Below are positions 8,869 through 17,730 of a DNA stretch of 64,000 bases, piece by piece. A program made the translations under genes and the position numbers. A model generated the notes under the pieces. That model saw nothing but the letters and a program-made list of their open reading frames with translations, was not told the origin of the DNA and did not search any database. Origin of the DNA: Rhizomicrobium sp. (GTDB lineage Bacteria > Pseudomonadota > Alphaproteobacteria > Micropepsales > Micropepsaceae); the NCBI GenBank assembly GCA_037200985.1, contig JBBCGJ010000001.1:4254756-4318755 (forward strand), in the 5' to 3' direction. The first letter of the stretch is position 1, and each line of letters begins with the position of its first letter.

Positions 8869-10302
8869 TCAGGCCGGAGTGCCCACAGTATCGGCCTGCT
8901 GGAGAATATCCAGCTGCCGGGCGGTGTGCCGGATCAACAGCTGGGTGAGGATGACGCTTGGAATGCCAACGAGCGAGGCGACGATGAAGAACCAGTAGAA
9001 ACCGCCGACCGCCTCGACGACGTATCCGGAAAAGCCTGCGAGCAGTTGCCCTGGCAGTGCGATGAATGAGGACAGCAGCGCATATTGCGTGGCGGTGAAG
9101 GGCTTGGCCGTAAGCCTCGACATATAGGCGACCAATGCAATGCCGCCAAAGCCGCCGGCGAAGTTTTCGAGGCTCACCGTGATGGTTATGGCCGGCAAGC
9201 TGTGCCCCATCGTCGCCAGCCATGCGTAAGCGAAGTGAACCGTGCTCATCAGCACCGTCCCCAGCAGCATCATGCGCAGCACCGTCATGCGCACGGCGAC
9301 GATCCCGCCGACGAACGTGCCGACAATCATGGCGGAAATGCCGACGATTTGGGAAACAAGGGCGAGTTCGCCTTTGGTAAATCCGAGGCTGAGATAAAAA
9401 GGATTGGCCATGACCGCAAGCAGGATGTCGGTCAAGCGATTGAACCCGATCGTTGCCAGGATGAGTATCGTGCTCCAGCGATAGCGGATGACGAAGTCGA
9501 CAAACGGCCTGACGACTGCAAAATACACGTCGTGCACCAGACCGCCTTCAGCGCGCCCACCGTCTTGGGTGCTCGCCGCGGGGCTATCGGTCAAGCGTGC
9601 CGCGGACAACGCTCCCATCATTCCGACGATCATCAGCGTGGCGGCAATCTCATATGCCGCCTGCCACGAAATGGCAGCGGCGATGTACAATACGCCGGCG
9701 CCGGAAAGCAGCAACGCGACGCGCGCGCCCAGCAGCATCGGTGCCGCCAGCACCGTCTGGCGGTCGTCGCTGCCAGCTGCTCTGATCCGCCAAGCGTCGA
9801 TCGCGACGCCTTGCGTCGCCAGGGCCACCGAAACGACGGTCGCCGCGACCATCATCGCCGCCAGGTTGGTGGCGGGATTGATATTCGCCATGGCAACTAT
9901 TCCGCCGATCAGGAAAAACTGCGATAGAAGAATCCACGCAGGTTGTCGTCCAAAGCGCCGTTCGAGAAACGGCACGGGCACATGATCGACGAGCGGTGCC
10001 CAGGCGAAGTTGAGCGCGCTGGGCAGCCCGATGAAGGATGCGAGTCCGATGTGGGTGAGCGGTACGCCGGCCTCGGTCAGCCAGATGGAAAGCGTCGAGA
10101 ACAGGAGCACAAAGGGCAGTCCGGCGGCGAAGCCGAGCGCCAGCATCGTTGCCGTGTGTTGGTTGCTGTAGGTCGCAACAATGGCCCGGAGATGGAGTCT
10201 TGCGCGATAGCCCCAATATCTCAACACGGCTCGCTCATGGCGTTTCCGCGGTTGCGGACATGTTTGCCGGCACCGCATCCTGGAAGCGAGGCGCCTCGGC
10301 AT
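8869..10302 (-). CDS. AmpG-like MFS permease
   Basis: A 12-helix major facilitator of the AmpG type: MLALGFAAGLPFVLLF in helix 1, STLSIWLTEAGV, then FNRLTDILLAVMANPFYLSL and the late segment TQYALLSSFIALPGQLLAG all recur in AmpG proteins. Known AmpG moves anhydro-muropeptides into the cytoplasm, and the related MlrD is associated with microcystin degradation. The annotated start gives an unusual Arg-rich tail of about 50 residues; a GTG at 10227 would give a more typical N-terminus, so the start is uncertain. It faces the SDR gene convergently. A dyad 120 bases upstream matches the site before the TonB receptor, implying joint control of outer- and inner-membrane uptake. Confidence 0.85.
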   Translation of the reverse strand: MPRRLASRMRCRQTCPQPRKRHERAVLRYWGYRARLHLRAIVATYSNQHTATMLALGFAAGLPFVLLFSTLSIWLTEAGVPLTHIGLASFIGLPSALNFAWAPLVDHVPVPFLERRFGRQPAWILLSQFFLIGGIVAMANINPATNLAAMMVAATVVSVALATQGVAIDAWRIRAAGSDDRQTVLAAPMLLGARVALLLSGAGVLYIAAAISWQAAYEIAATLMIVGMMGALSAARLTDSPAASTQDGGRAEGGLVHDVYFAVVRPFVDFVIRYRWSTILILATIGFNRLTDILLAVMANPFYLSLGFTKGELALVSQIVGISAMIVGTFVGGIVAVRMTVLRMMLLGTVLMSTVHFAYAWLATMGHSLPAITITVSLENFAGGFGGIALVAYMSRLTAKPFTATQYALLSSFIALPGQLLAGFSGYVVEAVGGFYWFFIVASLVGIPSVILTQLLIRHTARQLDILQQADTVGTPA

Positions 10303-10782
10303 GATCGAGCGATGTCATCGGCATCGCGACAAAGGTTCATTGCAACACCCCATGACCCCATAAAAATGTGCTTGAAGAAAGTGTCATCTGCGCCGCCGCG
10401 CAAGGTCAAGACGGATCGGCAAAATAAACGCTGTTGACATCATCCGCCGGGTCGATTGCAATACGCACGACGCTGCGTTCGCGTAGGGCGCTGGGTTGTG
10501 CGCTTTGAAGTAGCCGATGGACCTCGTTCGCTTCGTTCGATGGACTTGTGCATGATCACTGCACCGATCGTGTGCAACACCGCCTGCAAAGCTCAACGAT
10601 TGGGCACAATCGCTCTTGCGTGGCTGACTGCTTCGGCTCTCCAAGGGAGCGCTTCGCCTGGCGGCGATCTCATGCGGGGCACGAAGCCGCGAATTTCAGG
10701 TGTCGGAATTGCAGGTCAATATATAAACATCATATATATCTATTCACATGCATTTGCCGTTTAGATGGACCATGGGTGAGCG
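10303..10782. other. Divergent intergenic region, no gene seen
   Basis: This 480-base region separates the AmpG-like permease from the amidotransferase-like gene. Open frames here lack codon bias and ribosome sites. It holds the operator-like dyad at 10422-10440 and an A/T-rich stretch at 10718-10740, where ATATAAAC-ATC-ATATATAT resembles a weak version of the same site before the rightward gene. Confidence 0.5.
10422..10440. promoter_or_regulatory. Operator-like site upstream of the AmpG-like permease
   Basis: AAATAAAC-GCT-GTTGACAT. On the minus strand this reads ATGTCAAC-AGC-GTTTATTT, identical in both 8-base halves to the site at 7665-7684 with only the 3-base centre changed. It lies 120 bases upstream of the annotated permease start. 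Confidence 0.62.
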
Positions 10783-11484
10783 ATGCGCCATGCGATAGCG
10801 GTCAGGAACGTTCATTTCGAGGATTTGGGGGTGTTTTCAGCCGTCCTCGGCGATGCCGGATATCGGGTCCGGCTTATCGACGTGGGCATCGATGATCTGG
10901 GCGGCATTGATCCGAGCGCTCCGGATCTACTGATTCTTCTTGGTGGTCCTCTCAGCGTTTACAACACGGCGGCGTATCCCTTTCTGAAACGCATCGACGC
11001 CATCCTGAAAGCCAGGTTACCGAAGGAACGTCCGACGTTTGGGATATGTCTGGGATCACAGCAGATCGCCGCCGCGCTTGGCGCCCCAGTTCGGTCCATG
11101 GGGTATAAGGAAATAGGTTTCGAGCCGCTGTCCTTGACGACCGAAGGTTCGGCCGGTCCACTGGCTGCGCTGTCCGGCGTGCCGGTCACGCATTGGCATG
11201 GCGACACATTCGACATTCCGGCAGGGGCCGAACGCCTCGCCTATACATCGGCCTGTCGCAATCAGGCTTTCACGTTGGGTCCCAATATCATGGGAATCCA
11301 GTTTCACGCCGAGATCGATCCGACGGAAAATTTCGAGCGTCGCCTCGTCGGGCACGCCATCGAGCTTTCCACCGCGGGCGCCGATGTCTGCGCCCTGCGA
11401 AATCAGGCCGCAACGATCACAAGTGCAAATGTGCAGGCCTATCGAAGCATGTTTCGAGCCTGGTTGGAGGGATTGCAGCTATGA
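10783..11484 (+). CDS. Class I glutamine amidotransferase-like protein
   Basis: A 233-residue free-standing GATase1 domain like the N-terminal half of GMP synthase. The oxyanion strand is ILLGGPLSVYN, the nucleophilic Cys lies in FGICLGSQQIA near residue 89, and the His-Glu pair is in GIQFHAEID near residue 171. Proteins of this kind hydrolyse glutamine or gamma-glutamyl amide bonds. With no synthase partner next to it, a gamma-glutamyl hydrolase role in the peptide locus is plausible but unproven. Its stop codon overlaps a short ATGA-started dead frame, and the S9 peptidase begins 25 bases later. Confidence 0.85.
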   Translation: MRHAIAVRNVHFEDLGVFSAVLGDAGYRVRLIDVGIDDLGGIDPSAPDLLILLGGPLSVYNTAAYPFLKRIDAILKARLPKERPTFGICLGSQQIAAALGAPVRSMGYKEIGFEPLSLTTEGSAGPLAALSGVPVTHWHGDTFDIPAGAERLAYTSACRNQAFTLGPNIMGIQFHAEIDPTENFERRLVGHAIELSTAGADVCALRNQAATITSANVQAYRSMFRAWLEGLQL

Positions 11485-11509
11485 CCGCAACTGCGGATGA
11501 CAAGCGCTC

Positions 11510-13345
11510 GTGCCGAACATGCCGCCGATAATGGGCCTTAGGGCCGAAGTGGAGGCGCTCGCCGGCATCAAGTCCGTTGATGCGTTTTCACAATCCCCGG
11601 ATGGGAAACGTGTCGCGTTCGTCTGGAACGTAAGCGGGCGCCCGCAAGTGTGGATCGCGGATCTGGACAACCGTCTTCCACCTCGTCAGCTGACCGATCT
11701 TCCGGATCCTGTGCACCACGTGGCTTGGTCGCCGAGGGGCGACTGGCTGGCATATGATGTCGCGCCCGGTGGCGGGCAGAACATCCAAATCTACATTGTA
11801 AGCCCCGACGGCGAGAATGCCCGGCGGCTTACGCCCGGTGGCATGACAAACAACTGGCTCTATTGTTGGACAAAGGACGGTTCGCGGTTGGCTATCGGAT
11901 CGAACCGCAACGATCCGGCGCGGATGGATGCCTATCTCGTCGATCCCGCGACTGGCGGTTGGGTTTTGCTCACCAAACCCGAGGGATTGAATTTCGTTCT
12001 CGATAGCAGTCCGGACGGCAATCTTGTTCTGATCAGCAGAATGATGAGCCGCGGCAGCAATGCACTCTATCTTGCCGATGTCGGAGCGCGATCGGAGACG
12101 CGCCTTACCCCTCCCACGCCGCCGTCCAGCTTCAAATGGGCCCGCTTTTCGGCCGACGGGGACCGGATCTATTTGTTCGATGATCAGCTGACGGACCGCG
12201 CTTCGGTGGGCGTTCTGCGAATATCGCACGCCGGCGCGCCCGGCGCGATCGAGATCGTGGCATCCCGCGACGATGCGGAAGCCGATGAAGGCGCCCTGTC
12301 GCGCGATGGCAAAAGTCTGGCGCTGGTGTGGAACGCCAGCGGGATCAGCGAATTGGAAGTCAGGTCTCTTGATTCCCAAGGGGGTTCTTACAAAGTCCCA
12401 CTGCCGGCCGAGCAGATAGATGCGCCGTCGTTCACCCGCGACGACAAAAAGCTCATCTTCATCGCGCGGGGATCGCGGACCCCGCAGGATCTCTATTCGC
12501 TCGATCTGCCATCGGGCGAATGTCGGCAACTGACTCATAGTCCGCACGAAGGCGTCGACCTCCTTGGACTGGTGAAGCCCGAGCCGATCCAATATAATGC
12601 GCGGGACGGCGTTCGACTGTCGGGCTGGCTCTATCGGGCATCGCCGGCTGACGGCTGCAGGCCCATGGTCTTTCATTACCATGGTGGTCCCGAACTCCAG
12701 GCAAGACCGTACCTCGCGGCGGATATTCAGGCGCTTGCGGTGCTCGGAATCAGCGTTTTCGTTCCCAATGTGAGGGGATCGGCTGGATTCGGCAGGCGAT
12801 TCGCAAATTTGGACAATGGCCCGTTGCGGGCGAACAGCATAAGAGACATCGCCGATACCACGAATGCTTTGGTTTCCATGCGGCTGGCCGATCCAACCCG
12901 GCTCGGAATTATGGGTGGTTCGTACGGCGGCTATATGGCCATGTGCGGAATAACCTATTTTCCCGACATGTTTGCCGCTGCCGTGAATTTGTTCGGGATC
13001 GTCAACTTCGAGACCTTTTTCGCGCATACCGAGCCGTGGATGGCGTCGTCGTCCAAAGTGAAATACGGCGACCCGGAAACGCAGCGGGACATGCTCAGAG
13101 AACTGTCTCCGATCCACAAGATCGATCGCATTAAAACGCCCCTGCTGGTTTTGCACGGCGCGAACGATCGCAACGTGCCGGTCATCGAGGCCGAGCAGGT
13201 GGTGGATGGCCTGTCGAAGCGCGGCGTGCCCGTCGAGTACGTTAAATTCGCCGACGAAGGCCATGTCTGGCGGCACGTCGCCAACCGGATCGAGTCGACG
13301 GTTAGGATAGCGGCTTTTTTCAAGCGACACTTGATCGACGGTTAA
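11510..13345 (+). CDS. S9 family serine peptidase (acylaminoacyl-peptidase/DPP-like)
   Basis: A 611-residue enzyme: an N-terminal beta-propeller of about 370 residues with repeated SPDG/SADG blades, then an alpha/beta hydrolase domain. The catalytic triad is visible: Ser471 in GGSYGGYMAM, Asp553 in HGANDRNVP and His585 in DEGHVWRH. Members cleave short peptides, often releasing acylated residues or dipeptides; the propeller excludes large proteins. No signal peptide is visible, so it is probably cytoplasmic and acts on imported peptides. The start is ambiguous (GTG 11510, ATG 11519 or ATG 11531, none with a strong ribosome site). Confidence 0.9.
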   Translation: MPNMPPIMGLRAEVEALAGIKSVDAFSQSPDGKRVAFVWNVSGRPQVWIADLDNRLPPRQLTDLPDPVHHVAWSPRGDWLAYDVAPGGGQNIQIYIVSPDGENARRLTPGGMTNNWLYCWTKDGSRLAIGSNRNDPARMDAYLVDPATGGWVLLTKPEGLNFVLDSSPDGNLVLISRMMSRGSNALYLADVGARSETRLTPPTPPSSFKWARFSADGDRIYLFDDQLTDRASVGVLRISHAGAPGAIEIVASRDDAEADEGALSRDGKSLALVWNASGISELEVRSLDSQGGSYKVPLPAEQIDAPSFTRDDKKLIFIARGSRTPQDLYSLDLPSGECRQLTHSPHEGVDLLGLVKPEPIQYNARDGVRLSGWLYRASPADGCRPMVFHYHGGPELQARPYLAADIQALAVLGISVFVPNVRGSAGFGRRFANLDNGPLRANSIRDIADTTNALVSMRLADPTRLGIMGGSYGGYMAMCGITYFPDMFAAAVNLFGIVNFETFFAHTEPWMASSSKVKYGDPETQRDMLRELSPIHKIDRIKTPLLVLHGANDRNVPVIEAEQVVDGLSKRGVPVEYVKFADEGHVWRHVANRIESTVRIAAFFKRHLIDG

Positions 13346-13386
13346 TTCATGGCTGCAGAAGACGCGACGCGCGTTTCGCACCGTCG

Positions 13387-13419
13387 TTGACTTTCCGGAT
13401 ATATACAGTGATTATATAC
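13387..13419 (+). promoter_or_regulatory. Candidate sigma-70 promoter with TATATAC direct repeat
   Basis: TTGACT (13387-13392), a 17-base spacer and GATTAT (13410-13415) precede the DUF3892 gene. TATATAC occurs twice, at 13400-13406 and 13413-13419, one copy in the spacer and one over the -10, which could bind a regulator. Confidence 0.5.
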
Positions 13420-13479
13420 GGCGCGTCGCAGAAAGCCGCGCCCTGCAGTGCTTTCGATCTTTGAAGGGGAGTTACGCCG

Positions 13480-14064
13480 TTGGCCGAGTACAAGATTACC
13501 TTCATCCGCCTCTCGAATCCCAAGGGCGGGCATTCGTCCATCACGCATTTCTATGGGCCGAAGCTCGAAGACGCCGAGCGCATGTATGTCGATAACGTGC
13601 CGAGGATTTGCGAGTACATCGAAGCGGGAAGGCATCGGTTCTATATGGAGGACCGGGGGCTCAGAATCTACGTGAAGGTCCGGGCCGGGGCCGACGGCGT
13701 CAAGTATCTCCAGGCTTGTGCAGACGGCGAATGGACGAACGATCTCCTCGATCTGCCTGAAAGGGGAATGGACAAGTACCAAATCCATACGACACGCAGG
13801 TCGCAATCCAACGGTTCGCATGAAAGCATCACCCACCTCGCCGGGCCGGACGTGGTCAAGGGCAAGGTCGACTACTACTATCCGATCGAAACCATCATCA
13901 GTTTCATCGAAACGGAAAAATATGTCTACTACATGGAAAAGAGCGGCGAACGGCTCTATGTCGACGTGCGCGCCGGAGCGAACGGCCGCAAAATCATCCA
14001 GACCCGCGTAAACGGCGACTGGACGGACGATCTTCTTTCTCTGCCGCCTTGTCCCGGCGGTTGA
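13480..14064 (+). CDS. Tandem DUF3892 protein
   Basis: A 194-residue protein made of two copies of one domain of about 95 residues. Both copies carry the same landmarks: a lysine/threonine N-terminal strand, a short H-S/H-E-S-I-T-H segment, then RHRFYMED or KYVYYMEK, VRAGADG or VRAGANG, and the closing GEWTNDLLDLP or GDWTDDLLSLPPC. These match the uncharacterised DUF3892 family, which is normally a single copy of about 80 residues. The function is unknown. The TTG start at 13480 is set by AAGGGGAG eight bases upstream. It heads a same-strand run with the epimerase, serine hydrolase and alanine dehydrogenase. Confidence 0.8.
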   Translation: MAEYKITFIRLSNPKGGHSSITHFYGPKLEDAERMYVDNVPRICEYIEAGRHRFYMEDRGLRIYVKVRAGADGVKYLQACADGEWTNDLLDLPERGMDKYQIHTTRRSQSNGSHESITHLAGPDVVKGKVDYYYPIETIISFIETEKYVYYMEKSGERLYVDVRAGANGRKIIQTRVNGDWTDDLLSLPPCPGG

Positions 14065-14127
14065 TCGCAGCAATGACGCGACACGAAGCGCATCGGAAGA
14101 TATGCGGCCTTCTCGACAACCATAGGT

Positions 14128-15120
14128 GTGACCGCGGCCATGGACGTTGAATTCGAAAGGGTCGACTGGCGGTACGTTTCTCCGCACCGGATTGCTTACA
14201 AAAGCCAAACCCTGTCCCAGACCGTGGTCGTCAAGCTTGCCGACGGCAGTTTCGTCGGTCGTGGCGAGGCGTTGGGCGTGTCCTACCACGGTGAAACGGC
14301 CACGACGATATGGGATCAACTGGAGGCGGTGAAGAAGGATTTGCGCGGCAACCTCTCGCGCCGCGATCTTGCGGGTTTGCTGCCCGCTGGAGGGGCTCGC
14401 AATGCGGTCGATTGCGCGCTGTGGGATCTGGAGGCCAAACGCAGCGGACAGCGTGCCTGGCGCCTGGCGGGGCTGCATGACGTCCATCCGCTTCTCACGG
14501 CCTACACATTGGGTATCGACACGCCGGAGGCGATGGGCGCCGCTGCCGGCGGCCTCCGCCAATACTCGCTGCTGAAAGTCAAGCTTGCGGGTGATGACGA
14601 TGACGTCGCGCGCGTTGCCACGATCCGTAAGCTCCGGCCCGACGCGGATATTATCGTGGACGCGAACCAGTCGTGGAGCGAGGAGCAATTGTGGAAGCTG
14701 ACGCCGCGCATGGCCGAGCTCGGCGTGAAGCTCATCGAGCAGCCCTTGCCCGTGGGAAAGGACGAAGCATTGGCCGGCTTTCGGAGCCCTGTTCCTCTGT
14801 GTGCCGACGAATCCTGCCAAGTCGCCGATTCTTTGCCGGCGCTTGTGGGAAAGTATCAATTCGTGAACATCAAACTCGACAAGACCGGTGGAATGACGGA
14901 AGCCTTTAATCTCGTATCGGCAGCACAGAAGGCGGGTTTCAAATTGATGATCGGCTGTATGGGCGGGTCGTCGCTGTCGATGGCGCCGGGATTTTTGGTC
15001 GGACAGTTCTGCGATGTCGTCGATCTTGACGGACCGCCCCTGTTAACGTCCGACGTCCCCCATGGCATCCGCTATGATGGCAGCGTTATGATGCCGCCGG
15101 AAATGGAACTATGGGGCTGA
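14128..15120 (+). CDS. Enolase-superfamily dipeptide epimerase (L-Ala-D/L-Glu type)
   Basis: A 330-residue member of the mandelate racemase/muconate-lactonizing subgroup. Acid-base lysines are in LLKVKLAG (Lys150/Lys152) and Lys249 in NIKLDKTGG. Metal ligands are Asp178 (VDANQSW), Glu204 (LIEQPLP) and Asp227 (CADESC). This set fits dipeptide epimerases, including L-Ala-D/L-Glu epimerase of murein peptide recycling and the related N-acyl-D-amino-acid racemases. It would invert a D-residue so that ordinary peptidases can act. The start may be GTG 14128 or ATG 14140. Its last codons overlap the next gene, indicating translational coupling. Confidence 0.88.
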   Translation: MTAAMDVEFERVDWRYVSPHRIAYKSQTLSQTVVVKLADGSFVGRGEALGVSYHGETATTIWDQLEAVKKDLRGNLSRRDLAGLLPAGGARNAVDCALWDLEAKRSGQRAWRLAGLHDVHPLLTAYTLGIDTPEAMGAAAGGLRQYSLLKVKLAGDDDDVARVATIRKLRPDADIIVDANQSWSEEQLWKLTPRMAELGVKLIEQPLPVGKDEALAGFRSPVPLCADESCQVADSLPALVGKYQFVNIKLDKTGGMTEAFNLVSAAQKAGFKLMIGCMGGSSLSMAPGFLVGQFCDVVDLDGPPLLTSDVPHGIRYDGSVMMPPEMELWG

Positions 15121-16568
15121 AGGATACAGGAGGAAATGCAGGCAAGATCGACGCGCTGGTCGCCGAAATCCTGCACGCGGCACGCATTCCTGGCGGTGCG
15201 GTCGCCGTTGTCGCCGATGGCGCGACGGTTTTCGCCAAAGGCTATGGCTATCGTGATCTTGCTGAAAAATTGCCGCTGACGGAAAAGACGGCGTATCCAA
15301 TTGCCTCGACGACAAAGGCGTTCAACGCGACGCTTATCGGCATGCTGGTCGATGACGGGTTGCTCGGCTGGGATGTTCCGGTACAGAGTTATCTCTCCGA
15401 TTTTCGCCTTTGGGATGCGGCCGTGAGTTCGCAGGTCACGTTGCGCGATCTCATCGTGATGCGCACCGGCCTGCCGCGTCACGACTGGGTTTGGGATGGC
15501 CGCTCGCTCGATCGGGCCGGACTGGTCGAACGCATGCGTTTCCTCGAACCGTCGGTCGGGTTCCGCGAACGGTATCAATACAACAACCTCTCGGTCGTCG
15601 CCTCGGGCCATGTGGCCGAAAAAGTGGCAGGGATCTGCTGGGAGGAACTGGTCCGCCGTCGGATACTGACGCCGTTGGGCATGCACGACACGGCGTTCGG
15701 CGTGCCGGGCGGCGCGGAGGTCACGCTTTCCTATCGCGAGAACAACCGGCGCGAGCTGATTGCTGGCAGCAGGCGGTCTGCCGAAGCGACGGCGCCGTCG
15801 GGTGGATCGCTTTACTCCACCGTCCTCGATATGGCGCGCTGGGTGAAATTCAATCTGGACGACGGAAGGGCGGGAGAGCGCAGCTTAGTCAAGTCTGCGA
15901 CGCTCGCAGAAATCCACGCACCCCAGATAACGGGCGGTTCGGAGCTGGTGGGTCTGCTGTCTCCCATAAGCTACGCGATGGGCTGGGTCGTGGGCGCTTA
16001 CCATGGCCGGCCACGTCTGACGCATGGTGGCCATCTCCATGACGTGAACAGCGTGGTGAGCCTGTTTCCGAAAGATGGCATTGGAATCGTGTCGGTCACC
16101 AATTTTGGCGGGCCGGTTCTTGCACCGTTCATCGCGCAGCGGACTTTCGACGTGCTGATGGGGTTCGAGCCGCTGCAGCATCTCGATGAGCTGCTGGCCC
16201 AGTATGAAAAGAACATAACGGACACGCGCGAGCGCAATCGGGCCGCGCCCCATGTCGAGAATACGCGGCCATCGCACGCTCTGGACGCCTATGCGGGTGT
16301 CTACGCGCATCCCGCTTATGGCGAGATCAGAGTCGAACGGGAAGGCGGCATCCTGATCCTGAATCGGGATGGCTTGCGCTTGTCGCTAAGGCATTGGCAC
16401 TACGATGTGTGGGTCGCCGCGGAGAGCGAGATGTTCGTCATATATATGAACAATCCGTTCGATCCGTCGAACTGCGTACAGTTTCACTCGGGCGTCGGCG
16501 GCAATATCGAAAGCATGGCGATCCGCTTTGAACCGGCTTTAGCCTCCATTGTTCTTCGCAAGGCGTGA
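15111..16568 (+). CDS. Beta-lactamase-fold serine hydrolase (D-aminopeptidase/MlrB-like)
   Basis: A 485-residue penicillin-recognising serine hydrolase. The SxxK motif is Ser66-Lys69 in ASTTKAFNA, the YxN motif is Tyr157-Asn159 in YQYNNL, and the third element HGG begins at His305. A C-terminal beta-barrel domain of about 100 residues (YAGVYAHPAYGEI) resembles the regulatory domains of D-aminopeptidases. No signal peptide is visible, so a cytoplasmic peptidase is likelier than a secreted beta-lactamase. Its ATG overlaps the epimerase stop by 10 bases. Sharing a transcript with a dipeptide epimerase suggests linear peptides with D-residues or an isopeptide bond as substrates; this is inference. 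Confidence 0.87.
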   Translation: MGLKDTGGNAGKIDALVAEILHAARIPGGAVAVVADGATVFAKGYGYRDLAEKLPLTEKTAYPIASTTKAFNATLIGMLVDDGLLGWDVPVQSYLSDFRLWDAAVSSQVTLRDLIVMRTGLPRHDWVWDGRSLDRAGLVERMRFLEPSVGFRERYQYNNLSVVASGHVAEKVAGICWEELVRRRILTPLGMHDTAFGVPGGAEVTLSYRENNRRELIAGSRRSAEATAPSGGSLYSTVLDMARWVKFNLDDGRAGERSLVKSATLAEIHAPQITGGSELVGLLSPISYAMGWVVGAYHGRPRLTHGGHLHDVNSVVSLFPKDGIGIVSVTNFGGPVLAPFIAQRTFDVLMGFEPLQHLDELLAQYEKNITDTRERNRAAPHVENTRPSHALDAYAGVYAHPAYGEIRVEREGGILILNRDGLRLSLRHWHYDVWVAAESEMFVIYMNNPFDPSNCVQFHSGVGGNIESMAIRFEPALASIVLRKA

Positions 16569-16635
16569 ATTTCTATCCGCCGACGCACCGTGTCTGCGAT
16601 CTTGGAGTGCGATGGATTTGGTTTAGGAGTTTGGC

Positions 16636-17730
16636 GTGCGGATTGGTGTACCGAAGGAGATCAAGACTTTCGAAGGCCGGGTCGGCCTGACGCCCGACGT
16701 GGTGGGGCTTCTTGCGAGTCGCGGCCATGACATATTTGTCGAGACGTGCGCCGGGCGGGGCATCGGGGTGGGCGACGAAATCTACCAAAAGGCCGGTGCT
16801 TCCATCATGCCGGACGCTGAACGCCTGTTCGAAGCTGCCGAGTTGATCGTCAAAGTAAAGGAACCGCAGCCCGAAGAGATCGTCCGGCTGCGCCCGCATC
16901 ATGTGCTCTTCACATATCTTCATCTTGCGGCCGACCCCAACCAGGCAAGGGGCCTGATGCGTTCGGGTTGCACGGCCATCGCATACGAAACCGTGACCGG
17001 CACGGATGGCGGATTGCCGTTGCTTGCGCCGATGAGCCGGGTTGCTGGCCGAATGGCGACGCAGATCGGCGCCGTTCAACTCCTGAAGCCGGCGGGTGGC
17101 CGGGGCATTCTGGTCGGCGGTGTGCCCGGCGTGGCGCCCGCGCGGGTGACGGTTCTTGGCGGAGGCGTGTCGGGCACGCATGCCGCCGAGATGGCATTGG
17201 GCCTGCATGCCGATGTGTGCGTGTTCGACATCTCGGCGCGCCGGCTCGATCTGCTCGACCGGCACTTCGGCGGTCGCGTGCGTACGATTTTTTCGACGCC
17301 GGACGCGATCGCGGCGGAGTTGATCCAGGCCGATCTCGTCATCGGCTGCGTGCTGCTGCCCGGAGCGTCGGCGCCCAAGCTGGTGCGGCGATCCGATCTC
17401 GCACGGATGAAGTCGGGCGCCGTACTTGTCGATGTCGCGATCGATCAGGGCGGGTGTTTCGAGACTTCGTTCCCGACGACGCATGCCGAACCGACCTACG
17501 TCGTGGATGGCATCATCCACTATTGCGTGGCCAACATGCCGGGCGCGGCGCCGCTCACGTCGACCTACGCGCTCAACGGTGTGACGGCGCCTTTCGTGGT
17601 TGCGCTCGCCGACAAGGGTGTGGATCGCGCATTGGCCGACGACCCGCACTTGGCCGCGGGACTGAACGTGATGGCGGGAGAAATCCGGCATCCCGTCATA
17701 CGTGCTTCCCTTGATCGGAGGCCGGACTGA
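16636..17730 (+). CDS. ald: Alanine dehydrogenase
   Basis: A 364-residue protein with the full alanine dehydrogenase pattern: MRIGVPKEIKTFEGRVGLTP at the N-terminus (substrate Arg and Lys), active-site His in YLHLAADP near residue 96, the Rossmann motif VTVLGGGVSGTHAAEM, and VDVAIDQGGCFE. It converts L-alanine, NAD and water to pyruvate, ammonium and NADH. The GTG start has TAGGAG eight or nine bases upstream. At the end of a run encoding peptidases and an epimerase, it would funnel released alanine into central metabolism. Confidence 0.94.
   Translation: MRIGVPKEIKTFEGRVGLTPDVVGLLASRGHDIFVETCAGRGIGVGDEIYQKAGASIMPDAERLFEAAELIVKVKEPQPEEIVRLRPHHVLFTYLHLAADPNQARGLMRSGCTAIAYETVTGTDGGLPLLAPMSRVAGRMATQIGAVQLLKPAGGRGILVGGVPGVAPARVTVLGGGVSGTHAAEMALGLHADVCVFDISARRLDLLDRHFGGRVRTIFSTPDAIAAELIQADLVIGCVLLPGASAPKLVRRSDLARMKSGAVLVDVAIDQGGCFETSFPTTHAEPTYVVDGIIHYCVANMPGAAPLTSTYALNGVTAPFVVALADKGVDRALADDPHLAAGLNVMAGEIRHPVIRASLDRRPD

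Noticed and set aside
10456..10764. 102-codon open frame between the permease and amidotransferase genes
   Set aside because: It has no ribosome site, an unnatural composition, and runs over the A/T-rich promoter zone.
11588..13381. Long antisense frame opposite the S9 peptidase
   Set aside because: The plus strand shows a complete catalytic triad; the antisense protein shows no motif.
5419..17730. Assignment as a microcystin-degradation (mlr) cluster
   Set aside because: Only general resemblance to mlrB and mlrD is present; no membrane CAAX-type MlrA or metallopeptidase MlrC is seen in the window.
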